A stretch of 64,000 nucleotides of DNA from the NCBI GenBank assembly GCA_964537555.1, contig CAZIAD010000015.1, positions 1 to 64,000 on the forward strand. Direction: 5' to 3'. Shown one piece after another: positions 43,390-52,180 of the stretch; the stretch's first letter is position 1; each line of letters begins with the position of its first letter. The translations under genes were made by a program, and so were the position numbers. The notes beneath the pieces are model-generated. The model saw nothing but the letters and a program-made list of their open reading frames with translations, was not told the origin of the DNA and did no database searches. The stretch is from CAYRWR01 sp964537555 (lineage in GTDB: Bacteria > Spirochaetota > Brevinematia > Brevinematales > CAYRWR01).

Positions 43390-44625
43390 GTGAAGCTTAT
43401 AGTCATTCTGATGGTATTTTTTTCTCTGTTTTCCTGTGCTCAAAGTGACAGATATTTTTTTGTGCAGGACGGGCAGCCCGGGGACCTGGTTTTTGATGAA
43501 CTGTGGGACTTTTCAGAAGGGCTGGGGGTAATACGCAAAGGAGAATGGTACGGCTATGTAGATACTGCAGGGGCTCTGGTGATAGCTCCTCAGTTCAGGG
43601 CTGCTGCCTCATTTCAGGAAGGGCTGGCTCCGGTTATAGATAAAGGGCAAAGGCTGGGATATATTAACCAGCAGGGAGAGTGGGTCATCAGGGGAGAGTT
43701 TACTCAATGCCATGCCTTTTCAGAAGGCCTGGCCCGGGTGCAGATGGGATCCTATTATGCCTTTATTAATAAGCGGGGGCTCTTTGTGGTGTCCCCTGTC
43801 TATAAATATGCCGGAGACTTCTCGGAAGGCCTGGCCGCGGTATCCTTTTATGATAAAGACCGGCAGCAGAGCCGCTTCGGTTATATCAATCACAAAGGCC
43901 GGATGGAATTCATCCTGGAGACTGGGGCCGGAGAGAAACTGGGCCTGGTCAGTGGAGTCGAGCTTTTTCCCTTCAGGGAAGGGGCGGCCCTGGTCCGTAT
44001 AGATGGCCTTTATAGGTTTATTGATAAAAAAGGCGACTTTTTGTTTCCCGGGTCTTATGAAGATGCCCGGTCTTTTACAGAAGGCCTGGCCATGGTGCAG
44101 AGCAATCTTCTGTGGACCTATTGCAATAAAAAAGGAGATCTGATACTGTCTCCCCGTTTTGCCAAAGTCTGGCCTTTTAAGCAGGGTATAGCCCTGGTGC
44201 AGACCACCAATGGCCTGTATGGATATATCAACACTCAGGGAGAGAACCTGGTAAAACCGGTCCTGTACCGGGCTTATGAGTTTTGTGAAGGACTGGCCCT
44301 GGTCAATTATAACGGGTATTACGGCTATATAGACAGGCAGGGAAAAGTGCTTATAAAGCCTGTGTTTAGCAATGGCGGGCATTTTTCAGAGGGACTGGCC
44401 CCCGTGCAGACCAATAAACAGTGGGGCTATATAGACAGGCAGGGCCAGTGGGTCATCCCTCCTCAATATGAAGAAGCCCGGCCCTATGTCAATGGGCGCG
44501 CTCTGGCCCGGCAGGGAGGGATGTGGGGTGTCATAGACCTGACAGGGCAATGGCTCATCCCGGCTCGATATAAGAGATTATTTATCAGTGATGAATCTGT
44601 GATAGGACTCAGTTCAGTACGCTAA
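43390..44625 (+). CDS. WG-repeat lipoprotein
   Basis: A 411-residue exported protein with a short signal peptide and lipobox (SLFSC). About ten WG repeats follow, each with a core like GYIDRQGKVLIKPVF...FSEGLAPVQ. WG-repeat proteins are beta-rich and their function is unclear; they are common on bacterial surfaces and some bind partners. The start is GTG 43390 with GAGGAG 6-11 nt upstream. It is followed closely by two small unknown genes and panE, likely in one transcript. Confidence 0.9.
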   Translation: MKLIVILMVFFSLFSCAQSDRYFFVQDGQPGDLVFDELWDFSEGLGVIRKGEWYGYVDTAGALVIAPQFRAAASFQEGLAPVIDKGQRLGYINQQGEWVIRGEFTQCHAFSEGLARVQMGSYYAFINKRGLFVVSPVYKYAGDFSEGLAAVSFYDKDRQQSRFGYINHKGRMEFILETGAGEKLGLVSGVELFPFREGAALVRIDGLYRFIDKKGDFLFPGSYEDARSFTEGLAMVQSNLLWTYCNKKGDLILSPRFAKVWPFKQGIALVQTTNGLYGYINTQGENLVKPVLYRAYEFCEGLALVNYNGYYGYIDRQGKVLIKPVFSNGGHFSEGLAPVQTNKQWGYIDRQGQWVIPPQYEEARPYVNGRALARQGGMWGVIDLTGQWLIPARYKRLFISDESVIGLSSVR

Positions 44626-44635
44626 GGAGAAGGGC

Positions 44636-44947
44636 ATGGACGCTGTATGGAATGGGATATTTGCGATAGGGGGAACCGTCCTGGGAGGGGTATTCACCCT
44701 TCTGGCTACCCGTATAGGGACGGACTGGTCCCGGGCCAAAGAGACTATTAATGACCTGTCTGATCAGGTAATAGCATACTGGAATCTGGAAAAAGAATAC
44801 CAGGCAGAGATGTCTGCCCTCGATCCGCAAAAACGCTCAGAAAAGACCATCATGGAAGATATGCGTGCCAGGGTGCAGGGCAGGGGGTATGAACGCCCCA
44901 CCATGACTGAAAACGAAGTACTGCACATCAAAAAAAAATGGAGATAA
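44636..44947 (+). CDS. Small single-pass membrane protein
   Basis: A 103-residue protein with one N-terminal hydrophobic segment (about 5-25, AIGGTVLGGVFTLLATRIG). A charged helical region ends in a Lys-rich tail. I do not recognise it. AAGGAGAAGG precedes the ATG. It lies between the WG-repeat gene and another unknown gene. Confidence 0.65.
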   Translation: MDAVWNGIFAIGGTVLGGVFTLLATRIGTDWSRAKETINDLSDQVIAYWNLEKEYQAEMSALDPQKRSEKTIMEDMRARVQGRGYERPTMTENEVLHIKKKWR

Positions 44948-44951
44948 AGCC

Positions 44952-45482
44952 TTGCCTACTATAGAAATCGTTTCTGTCAATGCCTGGGAGTTTCCCCTGG
45001 ATCAGGCAGATTATTCCATTGCGATCATAAAGGAAAATAAACTGGTCAGCCACCGCTCCCTGTTCCAGGATTACCTGGACCATTTGCGGGGAGTCATACT
45101 TCACATGGGCAACCATAATTATATTGATGATAAAGATCACGGTTTTTTTGCAGGAGATCTGATAGACTGGGATTTTGAAGGAAAAGTGATACTGTTTCCT
45201 GTCTTTGATGTAGACCAGGGGCAGCAGCCCGGAGCCGGACAGAGCCGGATATTTCAGTTTTTAGCGGAATATCACATGGAGATAAATGCACTTTTAGTGC
45301 AGTCAATAAAACAATCTCCGGTCAGGCAGGCCATATTTCTTACTGATTTTCAGATGGGCCCCGAAAAAGGGGAGCGGATCGCCCTGCAATCTGTGGACGA
45401 GTTCTGGCGGATCCATCATACTCAGGGTTTACAGTGGAACACCGCCTATAATATCACCCAGGATCTTATTGATGATCGCTAA
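44952..45482 (+). CDS. Cytoplasmic protein of unknown function
   Basis: A 176-residue soluble protein starting at TTG 44952, with GGAGA at the end of the preceding gene. No family is recognised. It contains many acidic and histidine residues (LHMGNHNYIDDKDHGFFAGDLIDWDFEG, IHHTQGLQWNTAYN). Its end overlaps the start of panE by 11 bp, so the two are probably coupled. Confidence 0.65.
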   Translation: MPTIEIVSVNAWEFPLDQADYSIAIIKENKLVSHRSLFQDYLDHLRGVILHMGNHNYIDDKDHGFFAGDLIDWDFEGKVILFPVFDVDQGQQPGAGQSRIFQFLAEYHMEINALLVQSIKQSPVRQAIFLTDFQMGPEKGERIALQSVDEFWRIHHTQGLQWNTAYNITQDLIDDR

Positions 45483-46401
45483 TATCTGTATCTATGGAGT
45501 GGGAGGAGTGGGAGGCTTTTTCGGGGGACAATTGGCTGCCTATAGTCAGAATCACCCTGATTTCCCCAGGGTCCACTTTATAGCCCGGGGGGCTCATCTT
45601 CAGGCCATCCGTGAAAAAGGACTGCTCCTCAAGCGAGGGCAGGAGCAGGTACTCTGTCATCCTGCCAGCGCGCTGGAAAATCCGGCAGGCCTCCCTCCCT
45701 GTGAGTTATTCATTGTAGCGGTAAAGTCTTATGACCTGCCGGGAGCCATAGCCAGCCTGGAGCCTATACTGGAGCCGGATAGCATCATACTGCCTCTGCT
45801 CAATGGAGTAGATATTTATGAACGTATTCGGAACATCAGCCAGCAGGGAATCGTCCTGCCGGCATGTGTCTATGTAGGTACTCATATTGAGGAGCCGGGT
45901 GTAGTGAGCCAGAAGGGGGGTGAAGCCAGGTTATTGCTGGGTAAAGACCCTTTGCATGTCCGGGGGGATTTTTCAGAACTCTTATCACTATTTCATAAAG
46001 CAGGTATAGCCTATGACTGGCACGAAGACCCTTATCCCGCTATATGGTCAAAGTTCATGTTTATTGCTGCGTATGGCCTGGTCACAGCGGCTTATGGAAA
46101 ATCTCTGGGTGAAGTATATGAAGATGAAGGCCTGCGCACACTGACCCGGTCTGCCATGGAGGAGATCTATCGTATTTCCCAGGCTAAAAATCTCATCCTC
46201 TCTCCCGATATTGTAGATCACTCTCTGGAAAAGGCCCGTGAATTTCCCTATGAGGTACGCACTTCTCTGCAGCGGGATGTGGAGACACCAGGCAAAGCCC
46301 ATGAGGGAGACCTATTTGCAGGCTCGGTGATACGCATGGCCCGGGAGTATGGGGTAGACATAGAGGTGACGGCCGCACTTTACTCCCGGATCAGGCAGTG
46401 A
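45472..46401 (+). CDS. panE: 2-dehydropantoate 2-reductase family protein
   Basis: NADPH-dependent reductase of the ketopantoate reductase family, 309 residues, which makes pantoate for coenzyme A synthesis. The N-terminal Rossmann loop is IYGVGGVGGFFGGQLA. The second domain has KSYDLPGA, PLLNGVDIYERI and WSKFMFIAAYGLVTAAY, where the lysine of the catalytic SKF/WxK region is kept. The DVETPGKAHEGDLFAG segment near the end matches the family. ATG 45472 is chosen over the TTG three bases earlier. Members of this family can act on other 2-keto acids. Confidence 0.82.
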   Translation: MIANICIYGVGGVGGFFGGQLAAYSQNHPDFPRVHFIARGAHLQAIREKGLLLKRGQEQVLCHPASALENPAGLPPCELFIVAVKSYDLPGAIASLEPILEPDSIILPLLNGVDIYERIRNISQQGIVLPACVYVGTHIEEPGVVSQKGGEARLLLGKDPLHVRGDFSELLSLFHKAGIAYDWHEDPYPAIWSKFMFIAAYGLVTAAYGKSLGEVYEDEGLRTLTRSAMEEIYRISQAKNLILSPDIVDHSLEKAREFPYEVRTSLQRDVETPGKAHEGDLFAGSVIRMAREYGVDIEVTAALYSRIRQ

Positions 46402-46405
46402 TGAC

Positions 46406-48046
46406 TTAGAGCCCTGTTATCCGGGTATCCCGGGGGCAGTCTACCGCCCATTTCAGAGGGATCTCTTTTTTTTCACCTGCCTTTAGAGTCAATGTCCATT
46501 CCAGTATCTCATAATCTTTTTTCTTTAACAGGTCGGTATCCTGTTTATATACAGGTTCCAGTAGCTTCACTTCGATGTCCTGATGCCGGGACAGGGGGAT
46601 CTGGTCCTGGACGATGATCTTCTCATCGGTCTTTTTATGATTGTTCAGTATGACCAGATAATCGTAGAGCTCCCGGTTTTTCCGGCCGATGATGCCTTCA
46701 TCTTTCTGATATTTTTTGAGGAATTTATATTCGACTTTGATACTTTCATCTACCCCTAAAAAGGTTTTAAATTCTTCACCAGGGGCTACGGTATCCATGT
46801 CAGCCTTGGCTACAAAGGCATTGTCCAGAAAAATATTGCTTTTACCCTTTAAGAGAGGGTATTCTGTCTTATTCTCAATAATTGCCTTGAGAAAGGCATG
46901 GGGTGACAGTTTGGGTACAGTGGAGTACTCAAAACGGGCGGGGAGGGACTGATTCAGTATACTTACTTTCTGAGGGTTGCCGTCCCCCGGGACGCTGGTG
47001 GAAGTCTGCAGGGTAAATAACACAGAGCTGGCTCCGGACTCTACAGATACTGCGGGTACCTCCATTTCAGGCATTGCTTCTTCGGCATCACTAAACATGT
47101 CTTCTTCTCTTTCCTGGGGCGGATTGGATACAGCCTGCATTTTGGCCATTTTCATACGGGGAGATCCAGCCCCTGAACCCATCATACCCCGGGCCGGAGC
47201 GGGCGCCGGAGGAGCCTGCCATATATCGAGATACCAGGGGCTGAGTTCAGGCTGTCGGCCATAGAGCTGTACCTGAGCAGTGGAAAGTGAGAGCTCTATG
47301 TCATCCCAGCTTTCAGTGGTGTTCTGGCGGACCAGGGCATTGTATCCCAAAGTGAGGGATTTGTCAGAGCTGGACACCCGGATATCATAGACCGGGGTCC
47401 AGGAGGGGCCGTGTATGATATAGCTCAGGGTCAGAGCCAGGTGTCCCTCTTTTTCCATGTTGATGATCACTTCGACCAGGTTACGGGTCCTGGAGCGTCG
47501 CCCCGACAGGGATTGAATATCTTTCTGGGTCTTAGCCAGATCAGCACTCACTGTCTCCCTCTCACTTTCGTGGTTCCGGATCTCTTTGTCCAGTCCCGTC
47601 TGTCTTTCCCGGTAGAATGCCATCATTTCAATCCAGTTTTGGGGATCCTGCTCTTTTTCATTTTGTTTTTTGGCAGGGGTGATGAGCTTCTGAAGTATAC
47701 CATCAATGTAGGCCTTTTCTTTTTGGGCCAGGGCCAGTCCGTCATCTATCTCCCTGATACTTCGCTCCAGATTTTTTTTATGTTCTATGATCTTCCGGAC
47801 TTCTTCATCAGGGATTTCTGAAAAATTTTCCTGGCGAAAACGCATATCACTGAGAATGGCCTTGCCCTCTCCGTTGACCTGCAGGGAGTCAGGATCCAGC
47901 CCCGGGGGGAGATTGTCAAAAGTGAGTTTATGCTCTCCCGCCTTAAGGTCCAGTTCCGCCCGGCGTTTGACCTGGGCCCGGTCGGTGTAGACTGTGACGG
48001 CAGTGATGCGGCTATCCAGTATCTTAAGAGATGATTTTTCTGTCAT
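46406..48046 (-). CDS. MuiA-family (DUF4139/DUF4140) protein
   Basis: A 546-residue protein of the mucoidy-inhibitor-A-like family. The N-terminal DUF4140 part begins SRITAVTVYTDRAQVKRRAELDL and is followed by a coiled-coil (about 95-195). DUF4139 starts near VEVIINMEKEGHLALTLSYIIHGPSWTPVYDIRV. The C-terminus has EWTLTLKAGEKKEIPLKWAVDCPRD. No signal peptide is seen with ATG 48046, which has GAGGAGA 6 nt upstream; an in-frame ATG at 48103 lies within the promoter. Function is unknown in general. Confidence 0.88.
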   Translation of the reverse strand: MTEKSSLKILDSRITAVTVYTDRAQVKRRAELDLKAGEHKLTFDNLPPGLDPDSLQVNGEGKAILSDMRFRQENFSEIPDEEVRKIIEHKKNLERSIREIDDGLALAQKEKAYIDGILQKLITPAKKQNEKEQDPQNWIEMMAFYRERQTGLDKEIRNHESERETVSADLAKTQKDIQSLSGRRSRTRNLVEVIINMEKEGHLALTLSYIIHGPSWTPVYDIRVSSSDKSLTLGYNALVRQNTTESWDDIELSLSTAQVQLYGRQPELSPWYLDIWQAPPAPAPARGMMGSGAGSPRMKMAKMQAVSNPPQEREEDMFSDAEEAMPEMEVPAVSVESGASSVLFTLQTSTSVPGDGNPQKVSILNQSLPARFEYSTVPKLSPHAFLKAIIENKTEYPLLKGKSNIFLDNAFVAKADMDTVAPGEEFKTFLGVDESIKVEYKFLKKYQKDEGIIGRKNRELYDYLVILNNHKKTDEKIIVQDQIPLSRHQDIEVKLLEPVYKQDTDLLKKKDYEILEWTLTLKAGEKKEIPLKWAVDCPRDTRITGL

Positions 48047-48074
48047 TCCAATTCTCCTCGGGCTTAGTCTGCTT

Positions 48075-48103
48075 AGTCTACAGAGAAACATGATTTGGGG
48101 CAA
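48075..48103 (-). promoter_or_regulatory. Probable promoter of the MuiA-family gene
   Basis: On the minus strand TTGCCC, 17 bp and TAGACT lie 28 bp before the ATG at 48046. Confidence 0.45.
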
Positions 48104-48147
48104 GTTTCATTGAACTAAAATATTGAATATTGAGCTCTTGTCCATTA

Positions 48148-48165
48148 ACATAGTAGATACTATGT
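48148..48165. promoter_or_regulatory. Perfect 18-bp palindrome, possible operator
   Basis: ACATAGTAGATACTATGT is an 8-2-8 perfect inverted repeat that abuts TATAAT at 48165-48170. It sits where a repressor would cover the -10/-35 spacer of the small lipoprotein gene at 48181. No good -35 accompanies the TATAAT, and the mRNA start would be very close to the ATG, so the assignment is tentative. Confidence 0.4.
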
Positions 48166-48180
48166 ATAATGGAGAACATT

Positions 48181-48546
48181 ATGCTCAGATTGTTTTTGAT
48201 TTTGGGCTTGACTTCTATAGTGTCGTGTTGGGGTAACTATTTACACAAAAATGAGTCCGTAAGAATACAGGAAGGGAAAGTCCGCCTGATAGGCTTAAGA
48301 CAGGCCGATAGGATGAATTACCTCATCCTAAGCTATCCGGGTTATGTCAACAAATATAGCGCCCGTATCAGGATCATTACTCAGGATGATGTGATCTTTT
48401 TTTCAGCTGCTGAGATCACTGACATCGAGATTAAATTCGGGGTGAGTTATATCCTGATAGAGGGGACTAGCCTTAGGGCTCAAAAAGTAGAGAAAATCAT
48501 GAATAGCGGGCAGGAGTATGAGGCCGTGCTCTTTCAGGAAGAATAG
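48181..48546 (+). CDS. Small lipoprotein of unknown function
   Basis: A 121-residue protein with a signal peptide and lipobox (SIVSC), so probably lipid-anchored. GGAGAAC lies 4-9 nt before ATG 48181; a further in-frame ATG at 48169 adds only four residues ahead of the signal peptide. The rest is beta-rich with no recognised domain. It is convergent with the STAS-like gene, 3 bp away. Confidence 0.75.
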   Translation: MLRLFLILGLTSIVSCWGNYLHKNESVRIQEGKVRLIGLRQADRMNYLILSYPGYVNKYSARIRIITQDDVIFFSAAEITDIEIKFGVSYILIEGTSLRAQKVEKIMNSGQEYEAVLFQEE

Positions 48547-48549
48547 GCT

Positions 48550-48921
48550 TCAGATCTTTACTTTCGCGCTCCGGACCCACTCCAGGGCCTCTTCACGCTT
48601 ACGAAAGGCCTGGATGTTGGAGGAATAATCAGCCTGATCCTGATTGTTAATAAACTCATACTCCCTGTCCAGGGGCGCCACGATAGCTCTCAGGGACCTC
48701 TGGGAAAAGGGTGATGTCTTCATCATCTCACTGACGATATCTTTTGTGAGGCCATTGAGAGTGACATCTGTAAGATCAATGATCTGGGAATAATAGGTGG
48801 AGAAGATAGGGTCTTTTTTTAGTTTGTGGTTATGCAGGAGGAGGTCGTCGTTTTCTATACGTCCAAAGGCCCGGGTCAGGACTAAGCCTGCGCTTTTGTC
48901 GATCTGATAACTTACACCCAT
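48550..48921 (-). CDS. STAS/SpoIIAA-like protein
   Basis: A 123-residue cytoplasmic protein with an alternating strand-helix pattern like STAS/SpoIIAA-like domains: YQIDKSAGLVLTRAFGRIENDDLLLH, SQIIDLTDVTLNGL, RAIVAPLDREYEF and a final helix EEALEWVRS. The usual phosphorylatable serine of anti-anti-sigma factors is not evident, so a phospho-switch is doubtful. It is monocistronic. Confidence 0.6.
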   Translation of the reverse strand: MGVSYQIDKSAGLVLTRAFGRIENDDLLLHNHKLKKDPIFSTYYSQIIDLTDVTLNGLTKDIVSEMMKTSPFSQRSLRAIVAPLDREYEFINNQDQADYSSNIQAFRKREEALEWVRSAKVKI

Positions 48922-48948
48922 GTTTTTATCCTTTTTAAATATTACTTA

Positions 48949-48976
48949 ATATTAGAATGTTCCTATATTAAGTCAA
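48949..48976 (-). promoter_or_regulatory. Promoter of the STAS-like gene
   Basis: On the minus strand TTGACT, 16 bp and TAATAT lie 27 bp before the ATG at 48921. Confidence 0.6.
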
Positions 48977-49026
48977 GTGAAAATTTGAATTAAGTGTTGA
49001 AACGGCGCTGATTTACGGTCAGAATT

Positions 49027-49055
49027 TTGATTTTTTTCAGGCTCTCCTTTAAAAT
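49027..49055 (+). promoter_or_regulatory. Sigma-70 promoter of thrS-infC-rpmI-rplT
   Basis: TTGATT, 17 bp and TAAAAT lie 28 bp before the chosen thrS ATG at 49084. Its position rules out the longer upstream in-frame starts at 49027 and 49054. Confidence 0.7.
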
Positions 49056-49083
49056 GAATGACTTTAATTGCCGAAGGAAGAAA

Positions 49084-51015
49084 ATGAGCCTAAAAATAGG
49101 TGCCATTCAACTGGATTACGCTGCCGGAATGACTGTCAATGATGTACTGGATTATTTTAAAGATAACCGGGACAAAGCCAAAGAGGCCGGGATCTCCGCA
49201 CTTATTAATAATGCTCTGGTCGCTGAAGTGGATGGAGTCCTTAAAGACCTGACTTCTCCGGTATCTGACGGAGCCAGTATTGTGCTCTATGACGGCAGTA
49301 GTGAACAGGGACTGGATACTATCCGGCATAGTGCGGCCCACCTCATGGCCCAGGCCATAATGCGGCTCTATCCCGGTACTAAGCTGGCTATAGGCCCTAC
49401 CATAAAAGACGGCTTTTACTATGACATGGATATGCAGGAGCCTCTGTCTGAAGAAGCTCTGCCTCTTATTGAAAAAGAGATGCAGAATATAGTCAGTGAA
49501 AAGCTGCTCGTGACCCGTAAAGAGATGAGCAGAGTGGAAGCCCTCCATAAGTATAAGCAGGAAAAAGATACCTATAAGATCGAACTTCTGGAAGATATGA
49601 GCAATGAATCGGTTTCCATATACGAACAGGGTGAGTTTCACGACCTGTGCCGTGGCCCTCATGTGCCCCACACCGGAGCGATCAAGGCCTTTAAGCTATT
49701 GTCTGTGGCTGGCGCCTACTGGCGGGGCAGCGAAAAGAACAAGATGCTGACCCGGGTCTACGGTACCGCATTTGCAGATAAGAAAGACCTGAAAGATTAC
49801 CTGTTCCAGATGGAAGAGGCCCGTAAACGGGATCACCGCAAGCTGGGCAAAGAGCAGAGACTGTTCTCTTTTCATGAAGAAGGTCCCGGGCTGCCTTTTT
49901 ACCTGCCCCGGGGTGTGACTCTTAAAAATCTCCTGATCGACTTTATGCGCGAAAAGATCGCCCTGCGCAATTATGTGGAGATAGAGACTCCGGCTATGCT
50001 GCGTGAACACCTGTGGGAGACCTCAGGCCATATGGCTAATTACAAAGAAAATATGTTTTTTACCGATACCGCTGAAGATGAATCCTATGCTATCAAGCCT
50101 ATGAACTGCCCCGGTGGTATGCTGGTATATAAAGAAGAAAAGCATTCCTACAGAGACCTGCCCCTTAAGGTAGCAGAGTTTGGTAAAGTACACCGCTATG
50201 AGCGCAGTGGACAGCTGAACGGCCTGATCCGGGTGAGGGGTTTTACTCAGGATGACGCCCATGTATTTATGGCCCCTGAGCAGGTGGAAGACCAGATCGT
50301 AGAGATCATTGAGCTCATCGATGAGGTATACTCTACTTTTGGGTTCGATTACAGCCTGGAATTATCCACCAAGCCTGAAAAAGCCATCGGCAGTGAAGAA
50401 TTCTGGGAAATCGCCACCAAAGGGCTGAAAAATGCCCTGGACAGATTTGGCAGAGACTATAAGATCAATGAAGGGGACGGAGCATTTTACGGCCCCAAGA
50501 TAGATTATCATTTAAAAGACGCTATTGGACGGACCCACCAGTGTGGTACTATTCAGCTCGACATGAATCTCCCCGAAAGATTTGACCTGAATTATACTGC
50601 ATCGGACGGGCAGGAACACAGGGTAGTCATGCTCCACCGTGCTATCTTTGGTTCCGTAGACCGTTTTATGGCGATATTAATAGAACACTACGCAGGCAGA
50701 TTTCCGGTATGGCTGTCTCCCGTACAGGTAGCTGTTTTGCCCGTGTCTGATAAGTTTAATGATTATGGGCAGAAGGTAGTGGCAGAGTTGGTGAAACATG
50801 GAATCCGTGTGGAATCTGACTTTACGAGTGAAAAGCTGGGTTATAAGATCCGCAAGGCTACTCTGGAAAAGATCCCCTATTTATTAGTAGTAGGAGAGCA
50901 GGAACAGGCAGCCGGAACGGTCACAGTAAGGCAAAGAGGCCAGGAAGAGCAGAAAACTCTGGATATTCCCGCCTTTTGCGGACAGATACTTGAAGAAATC
51001 CAGCAAAAGCTGTAA
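49084..51015 (+). CDS. thrS: Threonyl-tRNA synthetase
   Basis: Charges tRNA-Thr. The 643-residue protein has the TGS domain (about 1-65), the editing domain with HSAAHLMAQA and the HxxxH/CxxxH-type motif HDLCRGPHV, and the class II catalytic core. Core motifs are MREHLWETSGH, MNCPGGMLVYKE (zinc Cys), VHRYERSGQLNGLIRVRGFTQDDAHVF and MLHRAIFGSVDRF. The anticodon-binding domain is at the C-terminus (VQVAVLPVSDKF). The start is supported by AAGGAAG and the promoter position. It heads the conserved thrS-infC-rpmI-rplT order. Confidence 0.97.
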   Translation: MSLKIGAIQLDYAAGMTVNDVLDYFKDNRDKAKEAGISALINNALVAEVDGVLKDLTSPVSDGASIVLYDGSSEQGLDTIRHSAAHLMAQAIMRLYPGTKLAIGPTIKDGFYYDMDMQEPLSEEALPLIEKEMQNIVSEKLLVTRKEMSRVEALHKYKQEKDTYKIELLEDMSNESVSIYEQGEFHDLCRGPHVPHTGAIKAFKLLSVAGAYWRGSEKNKMLTRVYGTAFADKKDLKDYLFQMEEARKRDHRKLGKEQRLFSFHEEGPGLPFYLPRGVTLKNLLIDFMREKIALRNYVEIETPAMLREHLWETSGHMANYKENMFFTDTAEDESYAIKPMNCPGGMLVYKEEKHSYRDLPLKVAEFGKVHRYERSGQLNGLIRVRGFTQDDAHVFMAPEQVEDQIVEIIELIDEVYSTFGFDYSLELSTKPEKAIGSEEFWEIATKGLKNALDRFGRDYKINEGDGAFYGPKIDYHLKDAIGRTHQCGTIQLDMNLPERFDLNYTASDGQEHRVVMLHRAIFGSVDRFMAILIEHYAGRFPVWLSPVQVAVLPVSDKFNDYGQKVVAELVKHGIRVESDFTSEKLGYKIRKATLEKIPYLLVVGEQEQAAGTVTVRQRGQEEQKTLDIPAFCGQILEEIQQKL

Positions 51016-51047
51016 AATAAGATTGAAATAACTGCAGGAGGATTTCC

Positions 51048-51575
51048 ATAGCACCCCCAACAAAAAAAGATAAATTAAACATCAACGATGAGATCACCGC
51101 TAAAGAATTGAGACTGGTTGATGAAGAAGGTGAAGCAGCAGGCGTAGTCTCCTTGGAAGAGGCTCTGAAACGTGCAGAAGCAGCCGGCATGGATCTGGTA
51201 GAAGTATCTCCCACCGCCAAGCCCCCTGTAGCCAAGATCATTGATTACGGCAAGTTCCTGTACCAGAAAGAGAAGAAACTGAAAGAAGCACGCAAGAAGC
51301 AAAAGGTCGTGGAAATCAAAGAGATGAAGTTTACCCCACGTATCGATGTGCATGATTATAGCTACCGGGTGAAACGGGTAGTAGAATTCCTGGAAAAGGG
51401 TGATAAAGTCAAGATCACTATCCGTTTCCGGGGAAGAGAAATGGCACATACCGAACTGGGATTTAACGTCATTGACAGGATTAAGATAGAAGTAAAAGAT
51501 GTGTGCACTATAGAAAAGAATGCCAAACTGGAAGGTAGAAATATCACCATGGTACTGGCGCCCCTGAAAAAATAA
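51048..51575 (+). CDS. infC: Translation initiation factor IF-3 (ATA start codon)
   Basis: Initiation factor that proofreads the start codon and prevents early 50S joining. The protein is 175 residues: the N-domain (LNINDEITAKELRLVDEEGEAAGVVSLEEAL), a basic linker (YQKEKKLKEARKKQK) and the C-domain (EIKEMKFTPRIDVHDY). No ATG, GTG or TTG lies before the essential LNINDEI segment. The frame is open to an ATA at 51048, with AGGAGG (51036-51041) 6 nt upstream. Enteric and Bacillus infC use AUU, so a rare AUA start, subject to IF-3 autoregulation, is expected. A start at TTG 51108 would delete conserved residues. Confidence 0.93.
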   Translation: MAPPTKKDKLNINDEITAKELRLVDEEGEAAGVVSLEEALKRAEAAGMDLVEVSPTAKPPVAKIIDYGKFLYQKEKKLKEARKKQKVVEIKEMKFTPRIDVHDYSYRVKRVVEFLEKGDKVKITIRFRGREMAHTELGFNVIDRIKIEVKDVCTIEKNAKLEGRNITMVLAPLKK

Positions 51576-51613
51576 AATCAACTGTTTTTTGATACTAAAT
51601 GGAGGAAAATGGA

Positions 51614-51811
51614 ATGCCAAAGATGAAGACCAACCGTTCTGCAGCAAAAAGATTCAGAACATCGGGAACTGGTAAGATTATGCGTAGAAAAGCGTTTAAA
51701 AGTCACTTGTTAGAGCATAAAGGAACACGTCAGAAAAGAGCCCTGAACCAGCCTGCTGAAGTATTCAAAGGTGACCAGGACAGAATCAGAAGACTGATTC
51801 CTTATTTGTAG
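51614..51811 (+). CDS. rpmI: 50S ribosomal protein L35
   Basis: Ribosomal protein of 65 residues, MPKMKTNRSAAKRFR and the basic GKIMRRKAFKSH segment, of normal length. GGAGG lies about 9 nt before ATG 51614; an upstream ATG at 51599 would add five residues not found in the family. It lies between infC and rplT as in most bacteria. Confidence 0.96.
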   Translation: MPKMKTNRSAAKRFRTSGTGKIMRRKAFKSHLLEHKGTRQKRALNQPAEVFKGDQDRIRRLIPYL

Positions 51812-51826
51812 GCCGGGAGGAAATAA

Positions 51827-52180
51827 ATGAGAGTAAGATATACAGCACCAAGCAGAAGAAGAAGAAAAAAGATCCTGGAAAGAGCAAAAGGATTCAGAGG
51901 AGCTCGCGGAACCCGTCTGAGAGTGGCCAAAGAAGCCCTGCTGCACGCAGGTTCCTATTCCTACAGAGACAGAAAAGCTAAAAAACGGACTATCCACAGA
52001 CTGTGGATCACTCGTATTTCCGCTTTTGTAAGAGCGAACGGCATGAGCTATTCCCGCTTTATTGAAGGTTTGACCAAGGCAAAAGTCCGGGTCAATAGAA
52101 AAGTACTGGCTAATCTCGCTATTCAGGATACAGAAGTCATGCTGAAATATATGGAATTAGCACAGAAAAATGTCGGATGA
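51827..52180 (+). CDS. rplT: 50S ribosomal protein L20
   Basis: Ribosomal protein of 117 residues that binds 23S rRNA early in assembly. Family wording is clear: RRRKKILERAKGFRGARGTRLR, AGSYSYRDRKAKKR and LWITRISAFVRANGMSYS. GGGAGGA precedes the ATG. In many bacteria it autoregulates the infC-rpmI-rplT message. The stop overlaps the next ATG (ATGA). Confidence 0.97.
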   Translation: MRVRYTAPSRRRRKKILERAKGFRGARGTRLRVAKEALLHAGSYSYRDRKAKKRTIHRLWITRISAFVRANGMSYSRFIEGLTKAKVRVNRKVLANLAIQDTEVMLKYMELAQKNVG

